This document shows, one piece after another, positions 1 to 13,348 of a DNA stretch of 64,000 nucleotides. Below the pieces are notes generated by a model. The model had not been told where the DNA came from, did no database searches, and saw nothing but the letters and a program-made list of their open reading frames with translations. Where the stretch lies: NCBI GenBank assembly GCA_019802505.1, contig JAFMOC010000585.1, positions 110,001 through 174,000 on the forward strand, read 5' to 3'. The DNA is from Corydoras sp. C115. Taxonomy: Eukaryota > Chordata > Actinopteri > Siluriformes > Callichthyidae. The position numbers were made by a program, and so were the translations under genes. Within the stretch, counting starts at the first letter, position 1; every line of letters starts with the position of its first letter.

Positions 1-50
<50 letters not shown>
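1..50. repeat. (AT)n microsatellite
   Basis: Uninterrupted AT dinucleotides at the window edge; the tract probably continues outside. Confidence 0.95.
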
Positions 51-52
<2 letters not shown>

Positions 53-60
53 CCATATAT

Positions 61-1724
61 ATAGCTATAATAAAATGACTTGGAACTTGACAATAAAGAG
101 CTGAGGCTTTATCTTTTTAAATCTTAAAATCTTTAAGTCTTTAAGTGCATCTGAAGTGATTTGCCATTCAAGCTTTTAATCAAATGGATGAGCACCAAAT
201 TTGTTTCATTCAAAGTTTGTAGTTCACAAGAAAGTCAAGGTCAGCGTTTTGCATTTTAACCTGCAATTAAACTTCTACTTAACGTTGATTCTTCTTTAAG
301 TCTCTGACGTTACATTTATTTAAGAACTGAAGACCATGCCATGTATATAATCACACACTGAAGCAACAAAAGGACGAAACAACTAAATATAATGGAGATC
401 TAAAGGTAGTTTTACAACAAGGGCCTGCGATGATGGAACCATGGACTCCTGTCAGCACCTGTCCGAAAATCTATGAACTAAAGAATGTGATATCTACAGA
501 ACGTTTAGACTGTTCATCAGTGTCATTAACTGATAATCAGAACCCCAGGAAACCAGTCAGAGCAAATGTTGGAATTTATTAAACATAAAAGACATACATT
601 GCATTAATTTATCCTAACTGTTTGAAAGTATGTAATCTATGTGTTTTAATGGTTCAAATGAAGATGCAAAACAGGAACAATGGGACGGTCAACAGAAACA
701 GGCCTTAAGTTCATGCCCTAGGAGGAGGCAGGAAGCAGGACCAGATGGTGGAGAAGTTTGAGATGTTTAAGAGGATGTTCTCACCAAGACAAAGGACTGC
801 TTATGCACATACATAGGAAAAGGACAGCCCTCCTAAGCTTTATAAACCGAAGCTGGATCTTTGAGAGTCAGAGTTCTCTCATCAATCGTGGTTGCCCGCC
901 ATTGATGATTTTTCTGTACACTTGGTTGTCGATTCAGTAACTTGCATTAAAATCTGTTTGGAACAACCTGCATCTCCGAGGCCGTTTATTGAACATCTAA
1001 CAAGAACCAAGCAGACAACCAAAACTACTAATACTGTGCTAATTACAACTATACTACCAGTGACTGAGTTAGAGTTAAGTGTCATGGATATAGAGCATTT
1101 TAAAATGATTATAAGCATGACATCAGTATCAGAGACTTTAACCACGAGGTCTAAGGTTTTTTTTTAAGATCTTCTGAAGGTGGATCTGAGCAACGTGCCA
1201 TTCAGCTGACAGTCAAAGTTATTAGCATTGATTTGCTTTATTTAAAACCTGGAACGTCTTCAAGGTCAACACACAGCATTTTAACATTGTCTTCATTTTA
1301 AATATAAAGCTCAATAATAAAGTAACAAGTAGCAACTAATTTAATGTAACTAATGTCAGAAATGTTTAACTACGTATTACATAGATTTCACAAAATTGAC
1401 CAAATATGAAAAAAAAAGAAAAATTATTCCATCCACCTGCGCTCAACCCAACCAGGTCACATGGTGCAGGGATGCTTGATTTGTTATTCATATTTCTAGT
1501 AATTCAAAACAGTTACATTTTTAATTAGCTATTGTGGAATTGTACAAAAAAATATTTGTTTAAATAAAGTGCAGCGTATCACCTCCATTTTTGGTCCAGT
1601 TTGGTCAATACTCTTCCCTCTGGTTGAATCGTCCATCTGATCTGATTGTAATCCTGCTTTCCTCGCGCTGCCAGTTTCTGCTGAACCTCACAAACCGAAC
1701 ACGGATTAGATGAACACTTCACAC
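61..1724. other. AT-rich DNA with no recognised gene
   Basis: No splice-bounded coding segment or familiar repeat was found on either strand. The short open frames near 758-1167 lie opposite each other, have no recognisable motif and look like chance. Confidence 0.5.
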
Positions 1725-1725
1725 C

Positions 1726-1761
<36 letters not shown>
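1725..1761. repeat. (GACA)n microsatellite
   Basis: About nine GACA units without interruption. Confidence 0.95.
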
Positions 1762-1912
1762 GGTATCATCACACGCAGTGATGTCACAATGATCATCACT
1801 GACTCAGCATTAAGTTTAATAGCAAAGACAAAAAAAAACTTCATTATCTCTAACCAGCATTTAATAACATTTTCCAAAGAGACCTTCATTTTTGTATTAT
1901 CAGAGGAGAACA

Positions 1913-1929
1913 TTTTAGGCTGGGCAGAT

Positions 1930-1963
<34 letters not shown>

Positions 1964-2504
1964 TATTGGGGCAATTTAGAGCAGCCAATTTACCCTAAAT
2001 CTGGCGGCACGGTGGCTTAGTGGTCAGCACGGTCTCCTCTCAGCGCTAGGGATTCCCGGTTCGAATCCCCATCTGGGTGGAGTTTCCATGTTCTCCCCGT
2101 GTCTGCGTGGGTTTCCTCCGGGTTCTCCGGTTTCCTCCCACAGTCCAAAAACATGGATCAAGTCAATTGAATACTCAAAATTGCCCCATATAGAGTGTGT
2201 CTGTCTGTGAGTGAGTGTGTGCCCAGCGATGGATTGGCGCCCTGTCCTGGTTCTATCTGCCCAGCGCCCGAGACGTTCTCCCCTGGATGGGCATGGGGAA
2301 CCCCACCGCGACCCTAATAGAGGATAAAGCGGGAGATAATGAATGAATGAATTTACCCTAAATCTGTGTTTTCGGACCGTGGAATAAAAACCAAGAAACC
2401 CGGAGGTAACCCACATGGACACGGAGAGAACACTCAGATCGGGATTCAAACCTGGATCCCCAGCGCCGAGAGGCGGGCGTGCTGACCACCAAGACACTGT
2501 GTTA
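1913..2504 (-). mobile_element. Old SINE A copy split by a younger SINE A
   Basis: Reading on the minus strand, the element has the SINE A order (box-B-like region near 2440-2460, the CTCCGG/TTTCCTCC core, the GCCCCA-TATAG region), but diverged. It contains a (CA)n near 1937-1963 and is interrupted by the intact copy at 2003-2349, so it predates that copy. Confidence 0.75.
2003..2349 (+). mobile_element. Full-length SINE A (DANA/HE1-like) with target-site duplication
   Basis: This is the reference copy for the window. It starts GGCGGCACGGTGGCTTAGTGG-like (box A TGGCTTAGTGG) and has a box-B-like GGTTCGAATCC at about +48. A conserved central block follows (TTTCCTCCGGGTTCTCCGG), then the 3' region CCCTAATAGAGGATAAAGCG, ending in GAAT repeats. 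A 16-bp direct repeat, AATTTACCCTAAATCT, flanks it at 1987-2002 and 2350-2365, which marks target-primed insertion. tRNA-derived head, core and short tandem tail are the architecture of the DANA/HE1 fish SINEs; family membership is my inference from recognised sequence. Confidence 0.9.
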
Positions 2505-2527
2505 ATGAACAGACATTTGTTTTCAGC

Positions 2528-2670
2528 TTGACCAGCGATGGATTGGTGTCCTGTCCTGGGTGTATCTGCCCAGCGCCCGAAACGTTCTCCCCTGGATGGG
2601 CATGGGGAACCGCACCGTGACCCTAATAGAGGATAAAGGGGAAGATAATGGATGGATGGATGGATGGACA
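2528..2670 (+). mobile_element. SINE A 3' fragment
   Basis: Matches the second half of SINE A from the CCAGCGATGGATTGG block to the tail, which here is GGAT rather than GAAT repeats. Confidence 0.85.
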
Positions 2671-3300
2671 TATTACATCACAAATCCATCCTGAAAGAGT
2701 ACGGTACTAAAGGCTTTAATGGACATTAAACAGGTTCTTTATTGCTGAGCGAGACACACAGTTACCTCAGGAGTTCAGTTTAATTCATTAATTAGGTGAC
2801 ATCGTGGAGCATCTGGGGCGTGGTCACACCTGTTCTCCTGTAAAAGGCTCTGGTTCGAACCCGGAGCAGCTGGATTTTACCTTAATGACTCATGTAAATG
2901 CTCATTCTGATTTTCCTAAATGATGATGAAAATGCACCATTGTGTATTTGACTGTCTCCCTGTGGTGGGTGCTGACATGGTCTGGATTCCCATTGTGTTC
3001 GAAGCTCATGTTGAAGGGTTTAATATATGTACCTCAGTTTGATCCCAGTTGGGGCAATTCAAGCCCTCCCTGGTCATGCTGATGGGTACATTGGAGAGGC
3101 TAAAGGGTCTCATTAAGCACCAGTGAGGGTGTGGTGGGGGTGTTGAGAACCGGACGTGCCAGAGAAATAGGAAGGTCCCATCATGAAGGGGATGCGTCGC
3201 TATAATGTGCCAAGTTGAAGATGCCCCGGGGCGACCCCTAACAGATATTAACCAAACGAAAAACAAAAACACTCATTACGCTGAATTCTGATTGGGCCTA
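2671..3300. other. No gene seen
   Basis: No exon or recognised element. A GGTTCGAACCC near 2852 resembles a tRNA box B but no tRNA folds around it. Confidence 0.45.
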
Positions 3301-4010
3301 GTTTTCTTTATTTCCAGGGGTATGATGCATTTTGGTGCTTTTTCTTCTTTGTTTCCAGGGGTATGATGCATTTTGGGGCTTTTTCTTCTTTGTTTCCAGG
3401 GGTATGATGCATTTTGGGGCCTAGTTTCCTTTGTTTCCAGGGGTAAGATGCATTTTGGGGCTGGGCTTTGTTTTGTTTCCAGGGGTAAGATGCATTTTGG
3501 GGCTGGGCTTCGTTTTGTTTCCAGGGGTATGATGCATTTTGGGGCTTTTTCTTCTTTGTTTCCAGGGGTATGATGCATTTTGGGGCCTAGTTTCCTTTGT
3601 TTCCAGGGGTAGGGTGCATTTTGGGGCCTATTTTTCTTTGTTTCCAGGGGTATTATGTATTTTGGGGCTTTGTTTTCAGGGGTAGGATACATTTTGGGGC
3701 TTTGTTTTCTTTGTTTTCAGGGGTATGATGCATTTTGGGGCTTTGTTTCCAGGGGTATGATGCATTTTGGGGCTTTGTTTTCTTTGTTTCCAGGGGTATG
3801 ATGCATTTTGGGGCTTTGTTTTCTTTGTTTCCAGGGGTATGATGCATTTTGGGGCTTTGTTTTCTTTGTTTTCAGGGGTATGATGCATTTTGGGGCTTTG
3901 TTTTCTTTGTTTTCAGGGGTATGATGCATTTTGGGGCTTTGTTTTCTTTGTTTTCAGGGGTATGATGCATTTTGGGGCTTTGTTTCCGGGGGTAAGATGC
4001 ATTTTGGCTC
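3301..4010. repeat. 41-bp minisatellite, about 17 copies
   Basis: Head-to-tail units around GGGGTATGATGCATTTTGGGG with a T-rich spacer of TTTGTTTTCTTTG type. The right half has nearly identical 41-bp units (for example starts near 3843, 3884, 3925 and 3966); the left half is more diverged. The period is not a multiple of 3, so long open frames on both strands are by-products of the array. Confidence 0.95.
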
Positions 4011-6883
4011 TGTCTCCTGTGATGAATGACATACGTTATAAGGACTGTGGGTTTAATCACCACGCTGGGAAAAAAAAATATTCTCTCCCCAAGTGACGCC
4101 ACTACTCAAAGGGCCGGGATAGGATCTGGAGCGGCAGGTGGAGGAAACATGCAGAGAAAAGGAGGAACCCAACAAGCCTGGGAAAAAGATCAACTACTAA
4201 CCCTCAGAGGTTCATCGAAAACCCCTTCGAAAGGCCTGTAGATGAATCCGTCAGAGGAACACAGAAGCGAAGAACATACCAAATTTCCAAAAGCAGTCAG
4301 TAAAGCACGGGAGCCGTTTCTGATTTCATTCATCGTTTAATTGACAAAATATCAGAACAGAAAAGGTTTGGAGACGTCCACCACATGTGTACGTGTAAAC
4401 GTCCTCCTTAAAAATCTCTATATACAGATCCGGGTGCTGAGTCGGCGGAACTCGGACATGGCTTACGGGTGAGAGTGAGACAGGGACTACGGCAGGACGA
4501 AGCCCGTCTCCAACATGAAAGGTAAACGAGGACAGCATCCTCAGAGCTCCGAGGCCTCGACACAATCAGGTCAGCGACCGCAGAGAGGAACCTCGCGTCC
4601 CGTCGAACGTGTTTCATAAAAAATACTGCACTATTCGTTACATCACACAGGATGAAACCAGGTGACGGTAGCGCACCGATGTACGGTCAGTGGGACTCCT
4701 GATCACGACGCGTTAAAACATCAGGACTACGGACGGATCCGAAAACGCCAGAGGCTCACGCTTTCCTGAATTTACTGTGCAAGTGAATATGTGGTATATG
4801 TAGACTTTCAGATGAGGGGGATTTGGCGCCCTCTCTGGTAGTAATGCACATCAGCAACGCTATTTTACTTATTTATTCATTTATTTATTTTATTATTTTT
4901 TTTTTTTATAGCAGCACCAGCAGTAGACTTTTATTTCTGGTAAATCCGAGTGATATTAAAGAGATTAAGTGTTCTATATTTACAACAGTGTTTAAAAAAT
5001 AGTATATACTTCTTTAGTAAAGAGTAAAAATAATCGCTTTCTTATTGCAAACCGGCGCGACGTGAAGTCGGACCACTCTGAGATCTGTGCTTTTTTTTAA
5101 AAGGTGCGACGTTTAAGCTGTGGGGGTGTAGCCGAAGTAATGCGCCCCCTCCAGTTAGAACGCTGCACTGCAGGTACTCCCGAGTGCTAAGTCTGAATGT
5201 GCCGCCCTTTTTGAACCCTGCTGGTGTTTATCCACAAACAAAAAATAAAAAACGTTCCGCACTGCAGCCTGGCGCTCGTTCCACACGGCGGCGGACGCGT
5301 GGACGGCGGGCGCGGTCCGATACCCGTGCTTGGTTGCATGCTGACCGCGGCGGTAACGCTCACACAGCGTACGGGAGGATTGTATTGCACATTAAGGCAA
5401 AGTTAATTCGTTTGAAGTCACAGATACGAGTGGCAGCAGGACTTTCATTGGCTGCTGGAACCACACGGTTCATCATGATGTCATGTTACTGGATTCCCCC
5501 CCGCCCCCGTACCCCCCCCACACACTCTTTGGTGCCTTCTGAGAACCTCGGTTTCCTGCGGTCATTTCCAAACCATTAGGGCTGCTGGAGCCTATCCCAG
5601 CGATTACTAAACAAAAGACAGGATCTCACATACTCACAGGACTATCACAAACGTGGGCTGACTGCAGCAACCCCACACAATGTAGGGAGAACATGCCAAC
5701 TACAAACGAAAAAGCAATCACGACGCCATCAAATGATGGGAATCCACCTCTGAGGCGAGTCCGAGGACGTGCGCATTAACTACTGTCCCGCTCCCGTTCG
5801 CGTTCATGTGTTTTTTTTATAAATCAGGGAACGTAAGGCCTCCTAGTGGTGAGGTGTGTGTATATACACACGACAGCCTCATTATGTACGAGTTTATTTA
5901 CGCAGTTTATGGCTTGTTCTACGTTCCCCACACGTGCACCAGGCACGGGGTAGAACGTTCAGACTGACTACATCATAGAACGTGGCGTTTATAAAACCAA
6001 TAAAGTAATAACACCATGCTGTGTATGCAGCACAGTACGATACCATATTAGAATCTGAGGCCTATCCCAGCTGTCACTCGAAGATAGATTGCAGTCCATC
6101 ACTGAGCGAAAACGGCCAACTGACACAAACAGGGGAGAACATGCCAATTGCACCACTGTATGATTATTGCATCTACAGGTCATGACTGACCCAGGACAGG
6201 GCACCGATCTATCGCTGGGCACACACTCACAGAGACGAGCTCTACAATGGCATCATGGGTAATGGAGTTCATTGGGAGGAATCCAGTAAGAGGCTCACGA
6301 AATAATACATTTATGCAACGTACTGCAAAACCGGACTGCAGTACATGAGTGAGTGAGAGGGGGAGAAAAAAAAAAAACCTACTGACCATGCTGAATGACC
6401 AGGACTTTTAAAATGACCTTGAAATGTTCCGATTGTTCGCGCTTTAGAAATGCGGGACTCTCATTACGAAATCGCATTAGTATTGCGATTGCAGTGTGAT
6501 GTATTGTTACACCCCTAACGGATTGCATAGTCGGGTCAGCGGTGATGCCCCGAGGGTCGTTTGTGTGGCCAGCCACGTTAACGAAACCCGATCTGACCTG
6601 AGATCAGAAACAGCAAGCATCTCTCCCCGTTAAAGGTGCCGTGCGAGTGGAGGGGGGCATTTGCATATGCGAGTGTGCAAACGTAGCTCTTCTCAACGAA
6701 CCCGAGCCGACGTCAAGAAGACGAGGGCCGAGGTTCGAATCGGGTTTTAAAGGGGCTGGAACGTCCGGCTGGCGGCTCGGGGGTCAGTCGGAGTGATCTG
6801 GTCGAGTAGAAGATGAAAAGTCCCTCTCCTGAGAGTTTATGTGCATTTTGTGACACGTCACTTTAAAAAGCAGCCCCCCCGGT
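4011..6883. other. ubtd1 3' flank, probably including its 3' UTR
   Basis: Downstream of the ubtd1 stop on the minus strand. Several TTTATT motifs (AATAAA on the minus strand) lie at 4868-4895 and 5891, but none can be chosen as the polyadenylation signal. Old repeat phrases of the GCCTATCCCAG type occur near 5590 and 6060. No other gene was recognised. Confidence 0.45.
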
Positions 6884-8403
6884 TTAGGAGTCGACCGGGT
6901 TCACGATCACCTGCACCACAAAGTCCTTCTGGATCTTGGTGTCCTGCAGGCGGGTCTTGTCCGTGAGCAGCTTGCCTGAGAAGAACCAGCGCTGCCGTGC
7001 CACCTCGATGCCCTCCTGCTCCTGCAGCTGCCTTTTCAGCAGCCCCACGGCGTCGCTCATGCTGGCGCTCAGGCGGACGTCCCTGCCCGTCGACAGTCGC
7101 ACCTTCAGCTGGAACTCCTTCTTGGGAGCCGATTGGGGTTCCGCGCTTTCCGGCGCCGGCTCGTCGTCGCTGCGCTCGCTGATGAGGTTGACGGGCGGGG
7201 CCAGGCAGTAGACGGGCAGCTGGTAGCGGTTGCCAAGCTCGTCGTAGCACTCGGTCAGGGATCCTGAAAGCACATGGATGATCTGTTGAGGAAGCCGTAC
7301 TAAAGAGATGATGACATCATTCATTCATCCATTATCTTCTGCTATTAGGGTCGTGGGGAGAGGGGGGGGTTCCCCATACCCATCCAGGGGAGAACGTTTC
7401 ACTCACTCACACACATACTATATAGGGGCAATTTAGAGCAGCCAATTCACCCTGAATCTATGTTTTTTTTACCCTGAGGGAGGAAATCCCACACGGTCAC
7501 GGGGAGAACATGCAAACTCCACCCAGATCGGGATTCAAACCTGGATCCCCAGTGCTGACAGGAGAACGTGCCAACCACTAAGCCACTGTGCTGCCATTTG
7601 TGACATCGTAAGATTTTCATTAGGAACCAGATACTTGTTTTAATAGTGACTGCCACCTGGTGGCGCCAATTCACTATAAACAGACTTAATAACGACCTCA
7701 TGATGGACGATTCATTATCGTCCACTTAATCCTCTACATGGGTTCCCCATGCCCATCCAGGGGAGAACGTCTTGGGCGCTGGGCAGATACACCCAGGACA
7801 GAACACCAATCTATCACTGGACACACACTCACTCACACTCTATATGGGGCAATTTGGAGAATACAATTGTCCTTGATCCATGTTTTTTGGACTGTGGGAG
7901 TAAACCGGAGAACCCGGAGGAAACCCACGCGGACACGGGGAGGACATGGAAACTCCACCCAGATTGGGATTCGAAACCGGGAATCCCTAGTGCTGAGAGG
8001 AGAACATGCCAACCACTAAACTACCATGTCACCCTCATATTAAAATGGTTCCCCATGCCCATCCAGGGGAGAACGTCTCGGGTGCTGGCCAGATACACCC
8101 AGGACAGGGCGCCAATCTATTGTTGGGCACACACTCACTCACACAGACACACTCTATATGGAGCAAATTGGAGAACTCAATTGACTTGATCCATGTTTTT
8201 GGACTGTGGGAGGAAACCGTAGAACCCGGAGGAAACCCACGCGGACACGGGGAGGACATGGAAACTCCACCCAGATGGGGATTCGAACCGGGAATCCCTA
8301 GTGTTGAGAGGCGAATGTGCTAAACCACTAAGCCACCGTGCCGCCGAAACTGGATTTAATTCAAAATTAGCAGGTACGTGAGTGTGTGTGTGTGTGTACA
8401 CAT

Positions 8404-8473
<70 letters not shown>

Positions 8474-11400
8474 CAGGTATCAAGCTTGAGTCAGGGAGCG
8501 CCGCCTCACCGTGTGGCAGAGTGACGCTGGCTCCATCCAGGATGGCCTGTGCCAGCTCGTGGTCGTTGCACTCCATGGCGACGGCGGCCGCTTTCAGGGC
8601 ATCCCAGATCTCCTTGCGACCCTCGAAGGCCGGAGCCGTGTCCCAGAACTCGTCCCTCTTGCTGCGCAGCTGCCCCTCCGTCATTGGGTAGTCGCTCTTC
8701 CACCGGGGCTTTTCCTTCTTCAGCGGTTCGTTTCGAGCTGTCGGGAAAACGAACATGAGCACACACTCAACACACTCAACAGAGTAAATACCAGAGAACA
8801 CCGTTTACAGGTAACTGGGGTCTGTATTGATGTGTTCATCCTAATAATGACTTCTATAAAGCAGGTTTATGTTGTATTTATTAGATTTACAAATACAGAC
8901 GTGTAGACTTAAATACGGCTCTGAGTCTCAGAGTATTTAGATTACATTATAAGGTATATGGATGGGGTTTTTATGCCATGTCAGCTTACAGGCTGTTCAC
9001 GTGGCAGGATTCGGTAGATCACAATGTTATTAATATTTTTTTTTAAGTTCTTTTTATATTAAAAGGTGCTATCTGCCCTCAAAAGGATTTCACGCTGTTC
9101 AACTAGCTCCCGATATAAATTAATTCAATGTAAGGTAATACATAGACTCCATTATTCAAAGGTAAAATTACATAAGATTTATGATTCTGTATCTCCACTT
9201 TGTGAGAGATGTCAAATTGAGGATGGTTCTCTGGCACACACATTTTTATTTTGCCCTATTATTCAAGAATTTTGGTCAAACGTATTTAATTGGCTCTCAA
9301 AAGCTCTTAAAATACAATTTAAATTCAACCCTGTTACAGTAATTTGGCTATTCTACAGCAGTGGCCACGCTCCCATATTCCATTCAGCAAGTAGTAATGG
9401 CCGGTATGGTTCTTCTTTATTGGAAATTGCCCCATGCTCCTTCATTCAAACACTGGTTGTCCGAGATGCTCAATTTTGTGTCAATGGAGTTTTCATGTAG
9501 TCAGGGTGCACAAAAATCTACCAACAAAACCTGGAAACCTATATTGGATTATGTCAAAGGACAATAATATGGATTTGTGTTTTTGTTTTGATTAACTATT
9601 TTTATTTGTTTAAGTTGTATTTGAAATCAGTGTACTCGTTTTTCTTATAATTTATGGTATTATTATTATTAGGGTTTTTTTTTTTTTCCTCGTTTTCTTC
9701 CTTTGTTATTTTGTATGTATCTGGATGCGGGCTGGGGCTTGGGTTTTCAAATACTGTTTTTATGCTTGTTGAAAATATAAAATAAAATATCTAAAAAAAA
9801 AGGTGCTATCTGCATGTCCACTCTGTGTCTGAAGTGGAGGTCTGGACCCAGGATAAAAAAGAAAGAGGTGTCAGGAAGCGCACTCGTCCCTGTCGTCACT
9901 GTGGCGCCCTCTAATGAAAGTGGATTTTCAGTGTACAACCTCAAAAACAACCTCATTATTTCTTATTAGTCTAAAACGTGTGCCGTGTCGCTGAACAGTG
10001 GGAAGAATTATCGTGTTTTTCACGTTACCTTATAAGGAAAGAACACTTTAAACCTCTTTAAAGTCTTAAACTCGACACCACGCCCTGAAGGTTCCACCGT
10101 AACGCAGACACGCGAGTCCGTGTAACCGAGTTAGTCAAACTCCACCAGCGCTCCGTTCACAGACAGAAGAACCTATAAATCAGTTCAACCATGAAGGCCA
10201 TTCATTCAACTCCCAACTTTACACTTTTAATATCACCCCACGGGTTCCAGCTCTTTCGGAACTCTGCCTGCAATAAAGCCTGTGTAATAAAAACCACGGA
10301 GACGCCCGCATTCTGAGACGTTAAATCTCGTCCCGACACCGAGCGAGCTTCCCCAGCCACGCCCGGCCGTGAAGACACGGACCTGTACAGACACAACAAA
10401 CACCGCCGTGTGGCCAGCACGTCATTACCACAAACCACAAGCTAAAATAGACATTGTTCAGGTGTTAAGTGTGCAGGTACGAGGAGGAGGAGGAGTCCCA
10501 TTAGTGACAAGAGCTCAACCTGAGGGCTGATTTTTGCAATCTTCCGTTCTGTATAGAACCTGGGGAATTAGACTTGTAATCTGAACAGGGGTTTTGAAGC
10601 AGTGTAGACCCACAGCCCCTCTGGGGGGGGGGGGGTCAGGTGGGGGTCTGGTAGAAGCTGGGTGAGTGTAGACACGGTGCTGTTCCCTAGCACTGATGCA
10701 CCGGGGCTGATGGAGCGTGATAGGGAAGCCTGGTTGAAACAAAAGATTTTAAAAGGTCACCTTTCATCCAAACTAATTATTTATAGTGTGGGAGGCTTAG
10801 GTGAAGCCATGTAATCAGGATTTGCTCGACTATCTCTCTGTACACCACCGTACAGCACGTGCACCGCCACCACAATGTGCAGGGAAGCAAACACCACCGA
10901 CACACGGCATTCACCACAAACAGCAAAGAGAGCATCCCTTAAATCGAATAACGTGCTGCTATCAGAGTTAAGGTGAAGCAGTGTGGGTTACGACGTCACG
11001 CCCCAGACAGCACTGAGGGTTCGGACCTCACAACCACTGGGTTGGGATGTTGCACCTCCGGAGCAGTAAGGATTGGGACCCTGCACCCCAGGAGCCAGAT
11101 CCTGCACATCCGTAACGGTTGGGACTAGGGGTGAGCTGCAATATTCGCCGATTCGACGATTCATGGGGGCGCCCATGGCTGCTGCTAAGCATTAGTTTTT
11201 ACATGAAATCTTTGTTTTTGTTATATTTTGTTTTTGTTATACATTTTTTTTTTATGAGCCTTTTAGGTCAATTAAAAGCTCCCCAGCATTAGTTGCACAT
11301 TTCGGTGCTCTAGAAAAAAGAAGTAAAATATTTTTTTTTTAAAAACCAATGCCATCTTGTGTGAAATTTGAACTGATTCGGACTATCAGTCGACTATAGG

Positions 11401-13292
11401 GAAAATCTGACGAATCAGATTAGACTATGAAAATCCTTGTTTTTAATAGTGACTGCCACCTGGTGGCGCCAATTCACTATAAACACTTAATCACGACCTC
11501 AATGGAAAGGGCTTTCTAACGCGCAAAAAAAAAAAAAAAAAAAAAAAAACTCGAGCCAAAATTATATATCTTAATTTCATCCAGTATGCACTTAATCCTC
11601 TACATGGGTTTCCCCATGCCCATCCAGGGAGAACGTCCGGGTGCTACACCCTAGGAAAAAAACTGTAAAATCATCACATCTATATGGGGCAATTTGGAGA
11701 ATTTTTGATCCATGTTTTTTGATTGTGGAAAACGAAAAAAACACCTGCGCGACACGGGTAGGACATGGAAACTCCACCCAGATTGGGATTCGAACCGGGA
11801 ATACCTAGTGCTGAGAGGAGAACATGCCGACCACTAAACTACCATGTCACCCTCATATTAAAATGGTTCCCCATGCCCATGAAGAACGTCTCGGGCGCTG
11901 GCCAGATACACCCAAGACAGGGCGCCAACCTATTGTTGGGACACACTCACTCACACGACTATATGGGGCAATTTTTTGGAAAATCTGACTTGAATGTTTT
12001 TCAGATTACCCACTATGAAAATCCTTAGTTGAAGACACCCCTAGTTGGGACAGAGGAACTCGATTTCAACACCCTGAAACCAAACCTGAGCTGCCACTCA
12101 CCCATAAGAGAGACTACACTCATACAGACTTAAACCTTTATTAAATCCAGCGTTGTTAACTGCAGCACATTTACAGATAAAATCGTACAACCTATTTGCA
12201 TAGTTATTATCTGCTGAATCGGCATAATTCACGCTGGGTGTGTTCGTTCTAGTCGACCGGAGACTGATGTAAACGCCATCTCTCTGCACCAGCTGCCATT
12301 TATCTCCAACAGCACAGTTCTTTCTTTACAAGTGGCGCGGCGAAGCACGACACCCTACACTCAGCCCCTTCACCACCAAACAGTGACGTGTGCAAAATCT
12401 TATCTGGTATCTGAAACGCACATGAACGCACACGGCCACGTTACTCATTCTTTCCTGGGTGTTGGCTGCCGGGAGCTCGGGGGTTGTTCCGTAGATTGCA
12501 CCGCAAGGTTCCGGCATAGGATACGTCCAGGAAACATGTTCCTGTCGAGCGGTTTTAAGGTTATCCGCCATATAACACTTGGTTTGATTCTGTCTGAGTA
12601 GTCGACCACATGCAAGCTCACAACGAGAGCTCTGATTGGGCGCCGAGCTGCGAGTGGATCACCGTTTCGTAGGTAATCCGAGGCCTCCTCACCCCTCTCT
12701 CTTAAAATAACCGCCCCCTGCAATTAAGATAAGCAACGGAATGAAGGAGCATTAAGTGGGTGTGTTTATTTCAGCAGGGCTGTAAAGTGGGTGTGGTTAT
12801 CCATATGGGCGTGTCCGCTCACACCGCCGAACGGCTTCTCTTTTTTTATTTTTTTTTACACAATAAGAGGAAGACAGAGTGCAGTTTCATCCTTAATCCA
12901 CCGCAATCACCGCCCTTGACCCCGCCCACCCTGAGCCGTGCGCACACCTGAGGACGGAAACGGCAGCCTGTGCCTTTAAAGCCCGTCCACGTTCTCTCCC
13001 CACATTCCTCTGCGATGGCTTATTCTACTCGCACATGTACGTTCATGCTGCCACTACGGAACGAAGACGCGACCTCATTACACTCCTGCACCATCAAGCC
13101 AGGCCCGACCCGGGGGGTTTAATCTGAGGCCGTTTATCCCGCAGGTCGCTAATCTGAGCCCCGGCACAGGCCACACGGACAAATAAAACATGCAAATGAG
13201 CTCGATATCAGATTACCACAGGCTGATCAGTGTGGTCAGGAGGAGGAAGACACATCAGCATGCCTTAACAAAAACACAAAGGCATGGCGAAA

Positions 13293-13348
<56 letters not shown>

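Noticed and set aside
2024..2671. 215-residue open frame and dozens like it across the window (SLSPALSSIRV, WADTPRTGRQSIAG types)
   Set aside because: All are translations of SINE A on one strand or the other; SINEs do not code for protein.
3276..4102. Overlapping open frames with HHTPENKENKAPKC-like repeats on the minus strand
   Set aside because: They are the 41-bp minisatellite read in all three frames; there is no unique sequence, start context or splice logic.
5184..5579. 131-residue open frame in GC-rich DNA
   Set aside because: No domain, no conserved motif, and an overlapping frame on the other strand is equally open.
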